DNA of 64,000 bases. It comes from Pseudomonas sp. PB106. GTDB taxonomy: Bacteria > Pseudomonadota > Gammaproteobacteria > Pseudomonadales > Pseudomonadaceae. The translations under genes and the position numbers were made by a program. Under the pieces are notes generated by a model that was not told where the DNA came from, did no database searches, and was given only the letters and a program-made list of their open reading frames with translations. The DNA lies in the NCBI RefSeq assembly GCF_009764645.1, contig NZ_RWIM01000005.1, forward strand, positions 112,658-176,657, given 5' to 3'. Positions 17,839 to 29,300 of the stretch are shown here, piece by piece (position 1 is the stretch's first letter; each line of letters begins with the position of its first letter).

Positions 17839-17868
17839 TCATGAAATTATCTTTTTATAATTTCATGA
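17839..17868. promoter_or_regulatory. Candidate polyamine-regulator operator
   Basis: TCATGAAATTAT (17839-17850) and ATAATTTCATGA (17857-17868) are perfect 12-bp inverted arms separated by CTTTTT. The element sits just before the puuB ribosome site, at the head of an operon containing an HTH-cupin regulator. It is AT-rich in a GC-rich genome. Binding by that regulator is inferred. Confidence 0.6.
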
Positions 17869-17987
17869 AAATCTACCGGTTTAATTTCACGCAGGCAACA
17901 CGGTTTTCATTCTTGCGTGTGTTCACTGACGCAGCCAAGGCAGGGCCAGCCGGTGGGGATTGCGCCGGGTCTGGCCCGATAGCGCGG

Positions 17988-19172
17988 TCAGTGCTGTAGC
18001 GCGTAGCGTCGGCAGTGTTCCAGATAACCCTTTTCATGATTGCCAACCAGTTGCACGACACTGGTCCACAGCCAGGACGGCGCATCCAGACGTTTGGTTC
18101 GGCAGTTTTGCAGATCCGCCATCCACGCCGATCGTGTCGCCAGATCCATTTGCCGGGCATGCGCCACGCCGACGACCCGCGCCAGGTATCCGGCCGCGAG
18201 CATTGCATCGCGCTGACTCAACTGATCGAGTTCCAGCTTCATGTCCTGCGGCAACAGTTCGCGGACAAAAAAACCGTGATCGAGCATACGTGTCGCCAGC
18301 ATCCGGTTACCCAGCCCCGGTGATAGAAACCGCGCCCCTTCGACCACTCGCTTGCCATTGTCGCGCGGCATGCCCGCCCGGGCGGCACGGGGTGCTGCGG
18401 CACCGACGGCTTCCTTGATATCGAGCAGGCAATATTCCTCGTCATCGCCCTTGCCCACGCCCAGCAGCACGGCATAACGCTTCAAGCCCAACGAACTACA
18501 GCCCTTCACCCAATAGGCCGAGTCGAGCATTTTCACCCGATCATCCTTGGAACGGCCCTTCAACGATGTCACGAGCGTGTGAATTTCCGGCGTGGCGCAA
18601 AGAGTCTTCAGCGCCGCACGCTCATCCCGTGACAGCGCCCAGAATTGCTTGCCCAGGGGAATGGTCGGTTTGGTGCTCTCGATGCGTTCCTCGGCCAAAT
18701 GCTTCCACGTGCGCTGCACAGCGCTGCGCATTCCGGCTTTGACTTGCGCTGGCCGGGGAGGATCTTCATCAAGATCGCCGGCAAAAGCTTGCTCGTAGCC
18801 GCGCATCATTTCTTCGAGCATGCGTGCGGTGGCCACGCCGGGCAGGTCCGAGCCGCGCGCTGCGGTGGCGAGCGACAGCGCCAGACGCACCAGATCATGC
18901 GCCGGGTTGCCGATCACGGTCTGATCAAGGTCGCGAATATGAATGTCGATCTGCCCTTTCAAATCCCCGGTCGGGCCCAGATTACCGGCATGGCAATCGC
19001 CACAGATCCACACGGCCGGGCCTTTGGGCAGGCTGCGGCCCGGCTGGCTGTGCAGCCACTCATAGAATTGCACGGTGCTGCCGCGCACATACGCATGCGC
19101 CGATCGGGCCATTTTCAGATTGCGTAGTTGGGACAACGGTTCAAGGCGTGCGGAGGGACGCGGGGTTTTCAT
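17988..19172 (-). CDS. DUF2252 domain protein
   Basis: A 394-residue DUF2252 protein. Motifs are ICGDCHAGNLGPTG and DIHIRDLDQTVIGNPAHDLVRLALSL, which resemble the kinase-like HGDxxxxN and hhDFD elements of phosphotransferase folds. A metal- and nucleotide-binding role is plausible but not proved for the family. It is upstream of the polyamine operon on the same strand, but the operator-bearing gap suggests separate transcription. The biological role is unknown. Confidence 0.8.
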   Translation of the reverse strand: MKTPRPSARLEPLSQLRNLKMARSAHAYVRGSTVQFYEWLHSQPGRSLPKGPAVWICGDCHAGNLGPTGDLKGQIDIHIRDLDQTVIGNPAHDLVRLALSLATAARGSDLPGVATARMLEEMMRGYEQAFAGDLDEDPPRPAQVKAGMRSAVQRTWKHLAEERIESTKPTIPLGKQFWALSRDERAALKTLCATPEIHTLVTSLKGRSKDDRVKMLDSAYWVKGCSSLGLKRYAVLLGVGKGDDEEYCLLDIKEAVGAAAPRAARAGMPRDNGKRVVEGARFLSPGLGNRMLATRMLDHGFFVRELLPQDMKLELDQLSQRDAMLAAGYLARVVGVAHARQMDLATRSAWMADLQNCRTKRLDAPSWLWTSVVQLVGNHEKGYLEHCRRYALQH

Positions 19173-19286
19173 GGACGCTTCTTATTGCAGAATGTGACCG
19201 GTTGACCGCCCGCGATACGCGAATGTTTCAAAGTGTTGCAGAGATATTTCAGCCAATCCTTTCCACGCGGCGGATGCAGGCAGCTG

Positions 19287-19410
19287 TGTAGGAGCTGCCG
19301 CAGGCTGCGATCTTTTGATCTTGGGACGCGGAGCGTCACGGGCTGGATTCCCACGCGAGCTTGGGAACGATCAGTTCGCGCTAAAGGCAATCCCTGCGGC
19401 AGCTCCTACA
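19287..19410. repeat. REPIN of the TGTAGGAGCTGCCG family
   Basis: TGTAGGAGCTGCCGCAGG at 19287 and its inverted copy CCTGCGGCAGCTCCTACA ending at 19410 bound a 124-bp doublet that also contains GCTGCGATCTTTTGATC. A related unit is at 63928-64000. The rest of the 368-bp gap between DUF2252 and the ProP-like gene shows nothing else convincing. Confidence 0.85.
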
Positions 19411-19540
19411 CTCTCCTCAGGGGAAAAAAAGCGCCGAGCAGTGAATTATTTCGTGACCTCATGTATCTGAGCCAAAGAGTACGCGCCATCAAATCGATGG
19501 CATCTACGCGGCAAGATGGATTAGCAAAGAGAAAAACCGG

Positions 19541-21043
19541 ATGAAATCACGCAAGAAAACCGTCAAGCCAATCGGTCTGGACGACATCACCATCGTCGAC
19601 GACGCCAAGATGCGCAAGGCGATTACCGCCGCCGCACTGGGCAACGCCATGGAATGGTTCGACTTTGGGGTCTACGGCTTTGTCGCCTATGTGCTCGGCA
19701 AGGTGTTTTTCCCCGGCGCCGACCCTGGCACGCAAATGATCGCCGCGCTGGCGACGTTCTCCGTGCCGTTCCTGATCCGGCCGTTGGGCGGTCTGTTCTT
19801 CGGCGCATTGGGTGACAAATACGGACGACAGAAAGTCCTCGCCGCGACCATCGTGATCATGTCGCTGAGCACCTTCGCCATCGGTCTGATTCCGTCCTAT
19901 GCCTCGATTGGCATCTGGGCGCCGATCCTTTTATTGCTGGCGAAAATGGCCCAAGGCTTCTCGGTCGGTGGTGAATACACCGGCGCCTCGATCTTCGTCG
20001 CCGAATACGCGCCGGATCGCAAACGCGGCTTCCTCGGCAGTTGGCTGGATTTCGGCTCGATTGCCGGTTTCGTCCTCGGTGCCGGCGTGGTGGTGTTGAT
20101 CTCGACCACGCTCGGTGAGGAGCAATTCGAATCGTGGGGCTGGCGCCTGCCGTTCTTCCTCGCGCTGCCGCTGGGCATGATCGGCCTCTATCTGCGTCAC
20201 GCCCTCGAAGAAACCCCAGCCTTCCAGCAGCACGTTGAAAAACTCGAACAAGGTGATCGCGAAGGCCTGGCCCGTGGCCCGAAAGTTTCGTTCAAGGAAG
20301 TGGCGACCAAGCACTGGCGCAGCCTGATGACCTGTATCGGCGTGGTCGCGGTGACCAACGTCACCTATTACATGCTGCTGACGTACATGCCGAGTTACCT
20401 GTCGCACAACCTGCATTACAGCGAAAACCGTGGCGTGTTGATCATCATCGCAATCATGGTCGGCATGCTGTTTGTGCAGCCGTTGATTGGCTTTGTCAGC
20501 GACAAGATTGGCCGTAAGCCCTTCATTGTGGTGGGCAGCATCGGCCTGTTCCTGTTTGCCATCCCGGCGTTCATGCTGATCAACAGCGGCAGCATCGGCC
20601 TGATTTTTTCCGGGCTGCTGATCCTCGCCGTGCTGCTCAACTTCTTCATCGGTGTGATGGCCTCGACCCTGCCGGCGATGTTCCCCACCCACATTCGTTA
20701 CAGCGCGCTGGCCAGTGCCTTCAACGTCTCGGTGTTGATCGCCGGTCTGACCCCGACGGCCGTGGCCTGGCTGGTGGAAAGCACCAACGATCTGTACATG
20801 CCGGCGTATTACCTGATGGTGATTGCCGTGGTCGGTCTGATCACCGGTGTGACCATGAAGGAGACCGCCAACAAACCCCTGCGCGGTGCGGCTCCGGCGG
20901 CTTCCGACCTCGAAGAAGCCAAGGAACTGCTGCAGGAACACCACGACAATATCGAACAGAAAATCGAAGACATCGACGCCGAAATCGCCGCGCTGGAAGC
21001 CAAACGCCAGGAACTGGCGCAACAGCATCCGCGAATCGACTGA
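19541..21043 (+). CDS. proP: MFS metabolite/proton symporter, ProP-like
   Basis: A 500-residue MFS carrier of the metabolite:H+ symporter branch with about twelve membrane helices. Signatures are GNAMEWFDFGVYGFVA and the loop GDKYGRQKVLA. The C-terminus (about residues 462-497) is a charged heptad helix, the coiled coil typical of osmosensory ProP. ProP imports proline, glycine betaine and related osmolytes. It is followed by DUF502 after 70 bp. ProP is a good label, though paralogues with other substrates exist. Confidence 0.83.
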   Translation: MKSRKKTVKPIGLDDITIVDDAKMRKAITAAALGNAMEWFDFGVYGFVAYVLGKVFFPGADPGTQMIAALATFSVPFLIRPLGGLFFGALGDKYGRQKVLAATIVIMSLSTFAIGLIPSYASIGIWAPILLLLAKMAQGFSVGGEYTGASIFVAEYAPDRKRGFLGSWLDFGSIAGFVLGAGVVVLISTTLGEEQFESWGWRLPFFLALPLGMIGLYLRHALEETPAFQQHVEKLEQGDREGLARGPKVSFKEVATKHWRSLMTCIGVVAVTNVTYYMLLTYMPSYLSHNLHYSENRGVLIIIAIMVGMLFVQPLIGFVSDKIGRKPFIVVGSIGLFLFAIPAFMLINSGSIGLIFSGLLILAVLLNFFIGVMASTLPAMFPTHIRYSALASAFNVSVLIAGLTPTAVAWLVESTNDLYMPAYYLMVIAVVGLITGVTMKETANKPLRGAAPAASDLEEAKELLQEHHDNIEQKIEDIDAEIAALEAKRQELAQQHPRID

Positions 21044-21113
21044 CACACCGCCAGCACGTTGCTGAGCATCAGCTAGCCTTGAATCCGCATCGCACGTCAT
21101 TCAAGGAGCCGTC

Positions 21114-21707
21114 ATGTTCAAGTTCATCAAGACCACCGTGATCGGTGGTCTGCTGTTCATCCTGCCGCTGGTGCTGATCGTCGTGCTGGTCGAAAAAGCC
21201 ATTCACCTGCTGCGCGGCCCTGTGGAAAAGCTGTTGCCGATGTTCAAGGACTATGACGTGGCCGGCGTCACGCTGATCAGTCTGGCGACGTTGATCGGCC
21301 TGATCGTGCTGTGTTTTCTCGCCGGGTTGCTGGCGCGCACTTCAGTGGCGGCCCGGGCCATGGCAGCCACGGAAAACAAATTGCTCAGCAACTTGCCGGG
21401 CTACCAGTTGTTCAAGGACACCACGGCGCGCTTTGCCGGGTTGGAGAACGAGGACGGTTCCAAGGTCGGCATCATTGCTGAAGGCGAAGGCTGGCGTCCG
21501 TGCCTGATCGTCGAAAGCGTCGATGACTGGTTGACCATCTTCATGCCTGACGGAGGCCCTGCCGGCGGCACTTCCGGTGAAGTGCGACTGGTGCCCGCCA
21601 GTGAAGTGATTGTCACCGAACTGTCGTGGCTGACCCTGGCCACCGGGTTGCGCCGTGGCGGTCGCGGTATGTTCGCGCTGATGCAACCCTGGGTGCCGAA
21701 AGCCTGA
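21114..21707 (+). CDS. DUF502 membrane protein
   Basis: A 197-residue protein with two N-terminal membrane helices (residues about 8-28 and 50-75) and a C-terminal soluble domain rich in beta strands. The motif NLPGYQLFKDTTARFAG fits DUF502. The ATG has AAGGAG upstream. Its stop and the stop of the opposite-strand gene share TGATCA without any spacer. Function unknown. Confidence 0.8.
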   Translation: MFKFIKTTVIGGLLFILPLVLIVVLVEKAIHLLRGPVEKLLPMFKDYDVAGVTLISLATLIGLIVLCFLAGLLARTSVAARAMAATENKLLSNLPGYQLFKDTTARFAGLENEDGSKVGIIAEGEGWRPCLIVESVDDWLTIFMPDGGPAGGTSGEVRLVPASEVIVTELSWLTLATGLRRGGRGMFALMQPWVPKA

Positions 21708-22292
21708 TCACGGCGCGTTGACCACCACATACGTCACATCGCTGCCCTGATATTGCGGCTGGTACCAGGTCGAACCGCACTGCATGTAGGCAACGTTGTA
21801 GCGAATCACCTGCACACACTCGTTGGGCATTTGCGCCGGAGTAAAAATCGAGCCGACCACCGCTGCTGTCACTGCAACCGTTGCCGTCACAGCGGCGGCG
21901 GTCGCGATCGGATGATAGTGATCGTCGTAGCCATAACGACCATGCCCATCGACATCAATGTCGACGTCGCGATGGTTGTTGATATTGACGTTACGGTTGC
22001 GGTTGACGTTGCGATTGCTGTTATTGACGTAGGTGCGGTTGCCGACGTTGTTGCCGGCATTCACCCGATTGCCCGAGTTGACCCGATTACCGGCGTTCAC
22101 ATGATTGGCGCGCTGCGGCGCATTGATGCGTTGTGCCCGTTGCGCATGGGGCGCCGGCGCACGGTTGACGTTGGCGCGGGCATGGCCCTGGGCACGTTGC
22201 CCACGGGCGTCCGCCTCAGCGACCAAACCTGCGGTCAAGAGCATTGCGGTGGCCAGCGAGATCAACAGACTCCACGTCATCGACTTGTGCAT
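21708..22292 (-). CDS. Secreted Asn/Arg-rich low-complexity protein
   Basis: A 194-residue protein with a signal peptide (about residues 1-29, ending AEADA). Residues 55-110 are low complexity, with imperfect repeats of NRVNAGN and NVNRN, followed by an Asp/His-rich patch. A hydrophobic Ala/Val segment and a C-terminal domain with two Cys (ECVQV, MQCGSTWYQPQY) follow; that ending is seen in small DUF6515-like envelope proteins. It is one base downstream of the DUF2092 gene, so the two form an operon. No function can be named. Confidence 0.7.
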   Translation of the reverse strand: MHKSMTWSLLISLATAMLLTAGLVAEADARGQRAQGHARANVNRAPAPHAQRAQRINAPQRANHVNAGNRVNSGNRVNAGNNVGNRTYVNNSNRNVNRNRNVNINNHRDVDIDVDGHGRYGYDDHYHPIATAAAVTATVAVTAAVVGSIFTPAQMPNECVQVIRYNVAYMQCGSTWYQPQYQGSDVTYVVVNAP

Positions 22293-22293
22293 G

Positions 22294-23091
22294 TCACTGC
22301 CCTCCCTGTTCGCTGGTTTTTTTCATCGCAATCGCCACATCGCCCTTGCCCGGTTTGAAGGTGAACTGGCTGTCCGGGATCGTCGGTTTGAGGTTCCACT
22401 GGTAGACCGCGCTGTACTCGGGATAGGTCTTGTCGTCAGTGGTGGTGATCACCAGTTTGCACGGCAACGGTTTGTCCGAGCGGGTCAGCCACAGCTGCCA
22501 GTCGATGCCTTCCTGGCGGAACGCCAAGTGGTCGCAGAGCTGGCCCTTGATGATCGATGGCCCGACGTACAGCGCGGCTTTCAAGGCATCGATCTGCGCC
22601 TGGTCGCTGCCGAACAGAAACAGATCCTCCATCGGCACCTGCACGCCGTAGTAGTTCTCGACCTTGTGCAGGGTTTCCGCGACGGTAGCCGGTGCGTCCA
22701 CCGTCGTGTAGTACTTCAGATAGGGCGAATACTGGGTGAGTTTTTTGCCGTTGTAGAAGAACTCGCGGGTGCGCACATCGCCTTCGCTTTTCGCATACAA
22801 ACGGTCATGGCCGACCACTTTCAGGGTGTTGACCGACTCGGTCTTGATCTTCTGCCCCGACTCCAGAACCGTGTCCCGCGAGACCTGCGCGTCGACCTGG
22901 AATTTCGCCAGGCTGCGCAGGTAATCGCCCATGTCGATGAGCTTGTCGACCACTTGCGGGTTGACCAGCGGCGTGTCGTCCGCCGCATCGGTCGCCGGTG
23001 TGGCCGGTGGCGCGGGCGGATCATCGGCACGGACTCCCGGCGCGAGAACCAGCGTGAACATCAGGCAGACCATACTGACTGGGGCTTTCAT
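22294..23091 (-). CDS. DUF2092 periplasmic protein
   Basis: A 265-residue exported protein with a signal peptide ending near VRADD. The remainder matches DUF2092: FQVDAQVSRDTVLESGQKIKT at its start and LPCKLVITTTDDKTYPEYSAV near its end (quoted in parts). The fold is likely LolA/LolB-like, suggesting binding of a lipid or hydrophobic ligand. It is co-transcribed with the Asn-rich protein gene one base downstream. Confidence 0.75.
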   Translation of the reverse strand: MKAPVSMVCLMFTLVLAPGVRADDPPAPPATPATDAADDTPLVNPQVVDKLIDMGDYLRSLAKFQVDAQVSRDTVLESGQKIKTESVNTLKVVGHDRLYAKSEGDVRTREFFYNGKKLTQYSPYLKYYTTVDAPATVAETLHKVENYYGVQVPMEDLFLFGSDQAQIDALKAALYVGPSIIKGQLCDHLAFRQEGIDWQLWLTRSDKPLPCKLVITTTDDKTYPEYSAVYQWNLKPTIPDSQFTFKPGKGDVAIAMKKTSEQGGQ

Positions 23092-23365
23092 CGGTTCCGC
23101 TCCTGTCCCTGCGTTGGGCGTGACGCCCGAATGGGCGACTGACTGTCCAGCCTAGACGCCAGTATCGGGCTGCGCCAATGCGCACAAATCCCTTGTGCAT
23201 TGATGGCCAGAGGCTGCTATCGCGCTGCGCTTCCCTTCTGATCCAAGCCCCTGAAATAGCCGCCGCAGCGCTGGAAAACCGTAGGAAACGACCTACGCTG
23301 AATTTGTCCGTCGCTTGGCGCCGGCACTCAATGGAAGGATTCAGCAGGCAGTATGAGGGCCGATC

Positions 23366-26300
23366 ATGCAAGGTTCACGGAGTGGATTCGGCGGTGCGCA
23401 TCTGCGTCCGCAGCGTCAGGCATTGGCTTTGGAGCCAAGAATTCTGTTCGACGGCGCCGCCGCTTCGGCGACCGTGGAGCAACATCACTCGGACCCCGCC
23501 GCCCCGCCCGCTGCGGTGGATGCGCAAGTTCCCCAGGCCACGCCGACTGAAGGTCGCGCCGCCACCGAGCAGGCACCGTCGGCGGCACGCAGCTTGTTGG
23601 TGATCGACAGCCGCATCGAAAACCGCGACCAGTTGCTCGCGCAATTACCGGGCAATGTCACGGCGATTGTAGTGAACGTCGGTGAAGACGGTTTGGCGGC
23701 GATCTCCGCCGCGCTGGCGCAATTGGGCAAGGTCGACTCGATCCAGATCATGTCCCACGGCGCCGCCGGACAATTCACCCTCGGCAGCCGCACGGTCACC
23801 TCGGACAACATCGATTCACTGGGCAAGACTCTCGAACAATGGCGCGGCAACCTCACCCAAGGCGCGGACATTCAGCTGTACGGCTGTGACGTCGGCGCGG
23901 GTGCCGCCGGGCAGACGTTGGTCAGCGAACTGGCCCGCTGGACCGGTGCCGATGTCGGCGCCTCCAGCAACGACACCGGCAGCAACAAGGCCGGTGGCGA
24001 CTGGACGCTGGAAACCAAAGTCGGCGACATCGACAAAAGCATCGCCATCAGCAGCCTCGCCATGGCGCATTTCGACGGTTTGCTCGCCGATGCGGCCCCC
24101 ACCGCCACGGTATCCACCGGCGGCAGCGATGTGTTGTTGGGCGACCGGTTCACCTTCACCGTGAATTTCAGCAACACCTCGACCCAGGTCGGTTACGCAC
24201 CGTTCATCAACCTGGCAATGCCCGCCACCGGCAAGGACGGCGACGACGGCGTCAATTTCATTTCGGCCACGTACCTGGGGCAAAACCTGATCAGCCACGT
24301 GGTGACGTTCGACGCCAATGGCAACGCCACGCATCCGTTGGCCAAGGACGCCAACGGCAATTTCCTGATCATCAACGCCGCGACTTACGGCATGCGCGCC
24401 GGTGACAAACTGGTGGTGATTGAACTGCCGTTCGCCAGCGTGACCAATCAGCAACCGGTGATCGGCGTGCAGGTCACCGCGAGCCTGAGCAGTCTGGCCG
24501 ACACGGCGTTTTCCAACGGCACGCCCGACCTGACCATCCGCGCCAGCGGCGGCTTCGAGTTCGGCAATGATGCGCTGGACAACCCGACCAACGATCCGAG
24601 CCTGATTCAGGCCGGCACCGCGGCCTTCGTCGTGCACCCGACGGTGATTACCGTCAGCGAAACGATCAATACCCCGGAAGGCGAAACCGCCACCGGCCCC
24701 AACTATGTGCGCACGCTGACTTTGTCGGCCACGCCGGCACCGGGCCAGACGCTGACCAATGTCGTCATCACCCAACCGCTGCCGGACAATATCCAGGTTA
24801 ATTCCATCACGCCCGGCCCCGGCGGTCGGCTGACCTCAATCACGTTGCATGACGGCACCGTGGTGACCAACCCGGCGGAAATCGCCGTGTTGATTGCGGC
24901 CAATGACGTTTACATCAACTCATTCACCGTCGCGTACGACAACCTGAGCGGCAAGACCGACACCGTGGTGGCCTTCTATGTGCCGGAAGTCGATGCCAAC
25001 GGCCAACCGGTGATCAACCCGGTCACCGGCGATGCCGTCACCGTGACCCTTGGCCCACCGACAGCTTCGGGGCAATGGGTGCCGCTCGACCCGCGCGACC
25101 TGACCGCGCCGAACACCACCATCGATTTCAGCGGCACCGGCCAAGGCACGCAGTTCATCGCCAAGTCGATCACGTTGCTGAAAACTGCAACGATGCAGAA
25201 CGACGTCGGTCACACCGGCATCAGCCCCGGCGACACCCTGCAATACACCCTCAACCTGGCGATTTCCGACTACTTCGCCTTCGGCAAGGACTTCTTCAAC
25301 GAAGGCCAATTGGTCATCCGCGATCAACTCAGCGACGGCCAGACCCTCAGCGGCACGCCGACGCTCACCGTGACCATCAACGGCGTGGTGCAGACCATCA
25401 CCCTGGTCACAAGCGTGGTCAACAACGCCGACGGCAGCACTTCGATGGTGTTCGACATCGCCCAATCGTTGCGCAATGCGTTTTCCAATATTCGTGGCTG
25501 GCTCAACGGTGATCTGGCCTTCGACGACACGTTGCAAGGCGCGGTGGTCGCCGTGTTGAGCTATTCGGCCATTGTCGGCCAGACCTACAAGCCGCCTTCG
25601 GGCAACCCGCACCCGGACATCAACGAAGGCGATGAACTCGGCAATACCGCCACCGTGGACGGCACGTTGTTGCAGGATCAATTCAACCTGACCGGCGAAA
25701 GTGAAACCGATGGTTCGACCACCACCAGCGTGATTCCGACCAGCAACGTCGATATCAATCTGGTCGAGGTCAACAACGGCGCGCCGCCGGGCAATGGCGA
25801 GTTGCGCCCCGGCGATGAAGTGACCTTCGAGCTGAGTTACGACCTGGTGACCGGCGATTACGAGCAATTCAAACTCACGGCGTACCTGCCGTTGCCTTTG
25901 TTCGATGTCAACGGAATTACCTGGGGGACGGGCAGTGACGTCGGCCAATGGGAGCTGGGCGCAGGTAACACCAATGGCGGCGGCGTGGTCAGCGTGACCA
26001 GTGCCGATGGCAACTCGGTGGTCTTCGACTTCGGCAGCTTTGCGACCAATACCACCACCGGCAGCCGCATCGTCATTCGCTTCACCGTGCGCGTCGGCGA
26101 TCAGCCGTTTGCCGACCAGCGCTCGCTGGATGTGCTCGCGCAATCGAGCCAGCAAACCACCCTCACCGACCGCACGCTCATTTCCTCTGACGTGGTGGCG
26201 ATTGTTTCCGTCGCCGAGCCGGTGCTCAACATCAAACATGGCGTGGTCTCGGGCTCCAACGGCACGGTCACTGGCACCACCGGTAGCTGGAACCCGCCGG

Positions 26301-29300
26301 GCAGCACCGGGGTGCCGTTCAATGGCAGTGTCACCGACCTGTCGGCGGTCGACGGCAACATCAACAACATCGACGGCGCCGACCGTTTGCGTCTGGTTAC
26401 TGCGATTGAGAACAGCGGTGGCGGCGGCGCCTTTGATGTCAGCACCAGCATCGCCCTGCCCTCCGGTTTGAGTTTTGTCGGCGGCAGCCTGGCGGCGGCC
26501 AATCTGCAGATTTATCGCGGCGACGCCACGCTGCTGGTGTTGGGCACCGACTACAGCGTCAGCGGCAATCAGATCACTTTTCTCGATGCTGGCGGTCAGG
26601 CCTCGCTCCTCGCCGGACGCAGCGGCACCGCCGCCGACACCAGTGGCGCCAACGTGGTGGTAATCAGTTATGACGTGGTGGTCAGCGCCACCATCGAGGC
26701 CAGCCGCAACCTGCAGACCACTGCCACTTTGAGCAATTACGCCAGCGTCAACGGCGGCACCGATTTTACCCCGACCGACCTTACCGATCTGGCCGCGCAG
26801 CAAGTGGCCGCCCCAGTGATCGGCAAAGTGTTCGCCGATGGCACCCTCGACAATGGCGACTCCAGCGCCGCCCATACCACCGGCAGCGATCTGGTGATTG
26901 GCGAAAGCATGCGCTACGACATTGTCGTCACCCTGCCCGAAGGCACCACGCAGAACCTGCGCATCGAAGACCTGATTCCACCGGGCATGCGCCTCGATAC
27001 CAGTTTCAATAACGGCCTCGGCTACCAGATCATCACCACCCGTGCCGGCAGCGGCGCACTGGGTGCTGACTTCGCCGGCAGCGTGCTGGTCAGCGGTTTC
27101 GCCGGGATTGGTGGCACGTTGGGCGGCGATGGCGTCGACGGGCGCTGGACGTTCAGTGTCTCCAGCGTCTCGGCGGACAACCAGACCGGCAACAACACCT
27201 TCGTGATTCGCCTGCAACTGGTGGCCAACAACGTTATCGCCAACCAGGCCAACGTCTCGTTGCAGAACAATGCGCAACTGGTGTTCAGTGATCCGGACGG
27301 CGACACGCCGAATGGCGCAGTGGCCGTGGATCGCACCGTCGCACTCACGGGTGGCCAGCCCACGGTGACCGTGCGTGAGCCGACCTTGCAGGTCAACCAG
27401 GTGATCACCTCTACCTCCGGCCTCGGCGGTTACGATCAGGGCGATACGGTGACGTTCACCATCACCATCAGCAACGGCAATGGCGCCACCGATTTCAGTG
27501 CGTTCGACATCAGTTTCCTCGACACCCTGCCCACCCAGTTGAGCAACGTCACGCTGGTCGGCGTGCTCTATCAGAACGGCGCGACCAACAACGGCGGCGT
27601 AGCCTTTGAAATCGTCGGCGGCCAGTTGCGCACCGCCAGCGGCGCCAATATCGACATCGCCAAGGGCGGCAGCATCGTCTTGCAGCTCAGTGGTGTGGTC
27701 AACGCCAGCGCCGCAGCGTTGTCGAACATCGCCAACGTCGCCAGCGTGCAATGGACCAGCCTCGACGGCGGCAATGCCGGCGAACGCAGCGGCGTCGACG
27801 GCGTGCTCAATGGCGGCACCCTCAACGATTACCGCAACCTGTCGACTTTGCTGATTCCGGTGGCTCAGGCCATCGAAATCTCCCGCGTGGGTGGCCTGCC
27901 GGACACCGCCGCGCCCAACCCGACCACAGCAACCGTCGAGCAAGTCACCGTCGGCGAAGTGATCCGCTACCGCGTGGTGGTGCTGGTGCCCGAGGGCAAC
28001 AACCCCAACTATCAGATACAGATCACCCTGGCCAACGGCTTGCAGTTCATATCGCCGGATGCACTGGTCAATGCCCTGCGCATCGCCTTCATTTCCAACG
28101 GCGGCCTGACCAGCGACGCCAACCTGATCGTCGGCGGCACGCTGGACATCGATGGCAACGAAAACAGCGCCGAAGCCCTGCCGATTACCTCCGACCTGTC
28201 CGGGCTGGCGCCACAAGGTATCTTCGACCCGAGCCGCTTGACCGTCATCACCAATCCCGATGGCAGCCAGGTGGTGACGTTCAACCTGGGCAACGTGGTC
28301 AATGGCAATGGCAACGATGACGACCTCGAAGGCATTTCCATCGAATTCAACGTGCGCGTGACCAACATCGCCGCCAACGTTGCCGGCGCGCAACTGGCGG
28401 TGACCGCGCAGGAAGTCGTCAATGGCGCGGGGCGTGCGGTCAGTGACACGGTGTTCGAACGCGTGGTCGAGCCAAGCTTCAGCGGCCTCGACAAGCAGAT
28501 CATCAACTTCAACCCCAACCCGAGCGGCACCGTTGGCAACGCCACCGTGCAATTGAGTTTCACCCAGAACGGCGGACTGCCGGCGTTCGATGCACAAGTC
28601 AGCGATAACTTTGCCGGCGGCAGCAACTACACCTTGCTCAGCGTCAGCATCAATGGTGTGACGTACGGTCCGGGCAATCTGCCGGCGGGGATCAGCTTCA
28701 GCACCAGCGGCGGTTTGAGCGTCAACTTCGATCAACTGGATGTTGGTGCGCAGATTCAGGTGCGCTACTCGGTGGATCTGCCCAACTCGACCATCGTCGC
28801 CAGCAGCAACGCGACGCTGACCTGGAGCAGCCTGCCGGAAGATTTCACCAGTTGGGGCGGCAACACGGTGGGTGTCGATGGCACCACCACGGGCGAGCGC
28901 GATGGCAGTGCGGTCGGGCCGAATCAGTACATCTTGCGCGACAACGCCGGACTCGGGGTGATCAGCGGCACATTGTGGAACGACACCGCCAGCCCGACCG
29001 CCAGCGTTACGCCGGATGGCGCCGGTCTGGCCGGGCAAACCGTGACCCTGACCTGGGCCGGTGCCGACGGACGCCTCGACACCACGGCCGACAATCTGCA
29101 ATTCACCACCACAACCGATGCCAACGGCCAATACCGTTTTGGCGTCTTGCCACTGGGCGTGTTCCGCATCGATGTACCCGCCGGGCTGGTCAGTTATCCG
29201 CAACCGATCGGGGATTTGCGCGTACGGGTCGACAGCGATGCCGGCACTCTTGGCCAGGTCACCATCACCTTGGGCGATGCCGACACGCAAAGCGCCAACG

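Noticed and set aside
23182..23198. GCACAA/TTGTGC inverted repeat upstream of the giant gene
   Set aside because: Only 6-bp arms with no promoter boxes nearby; too short to call an operator.
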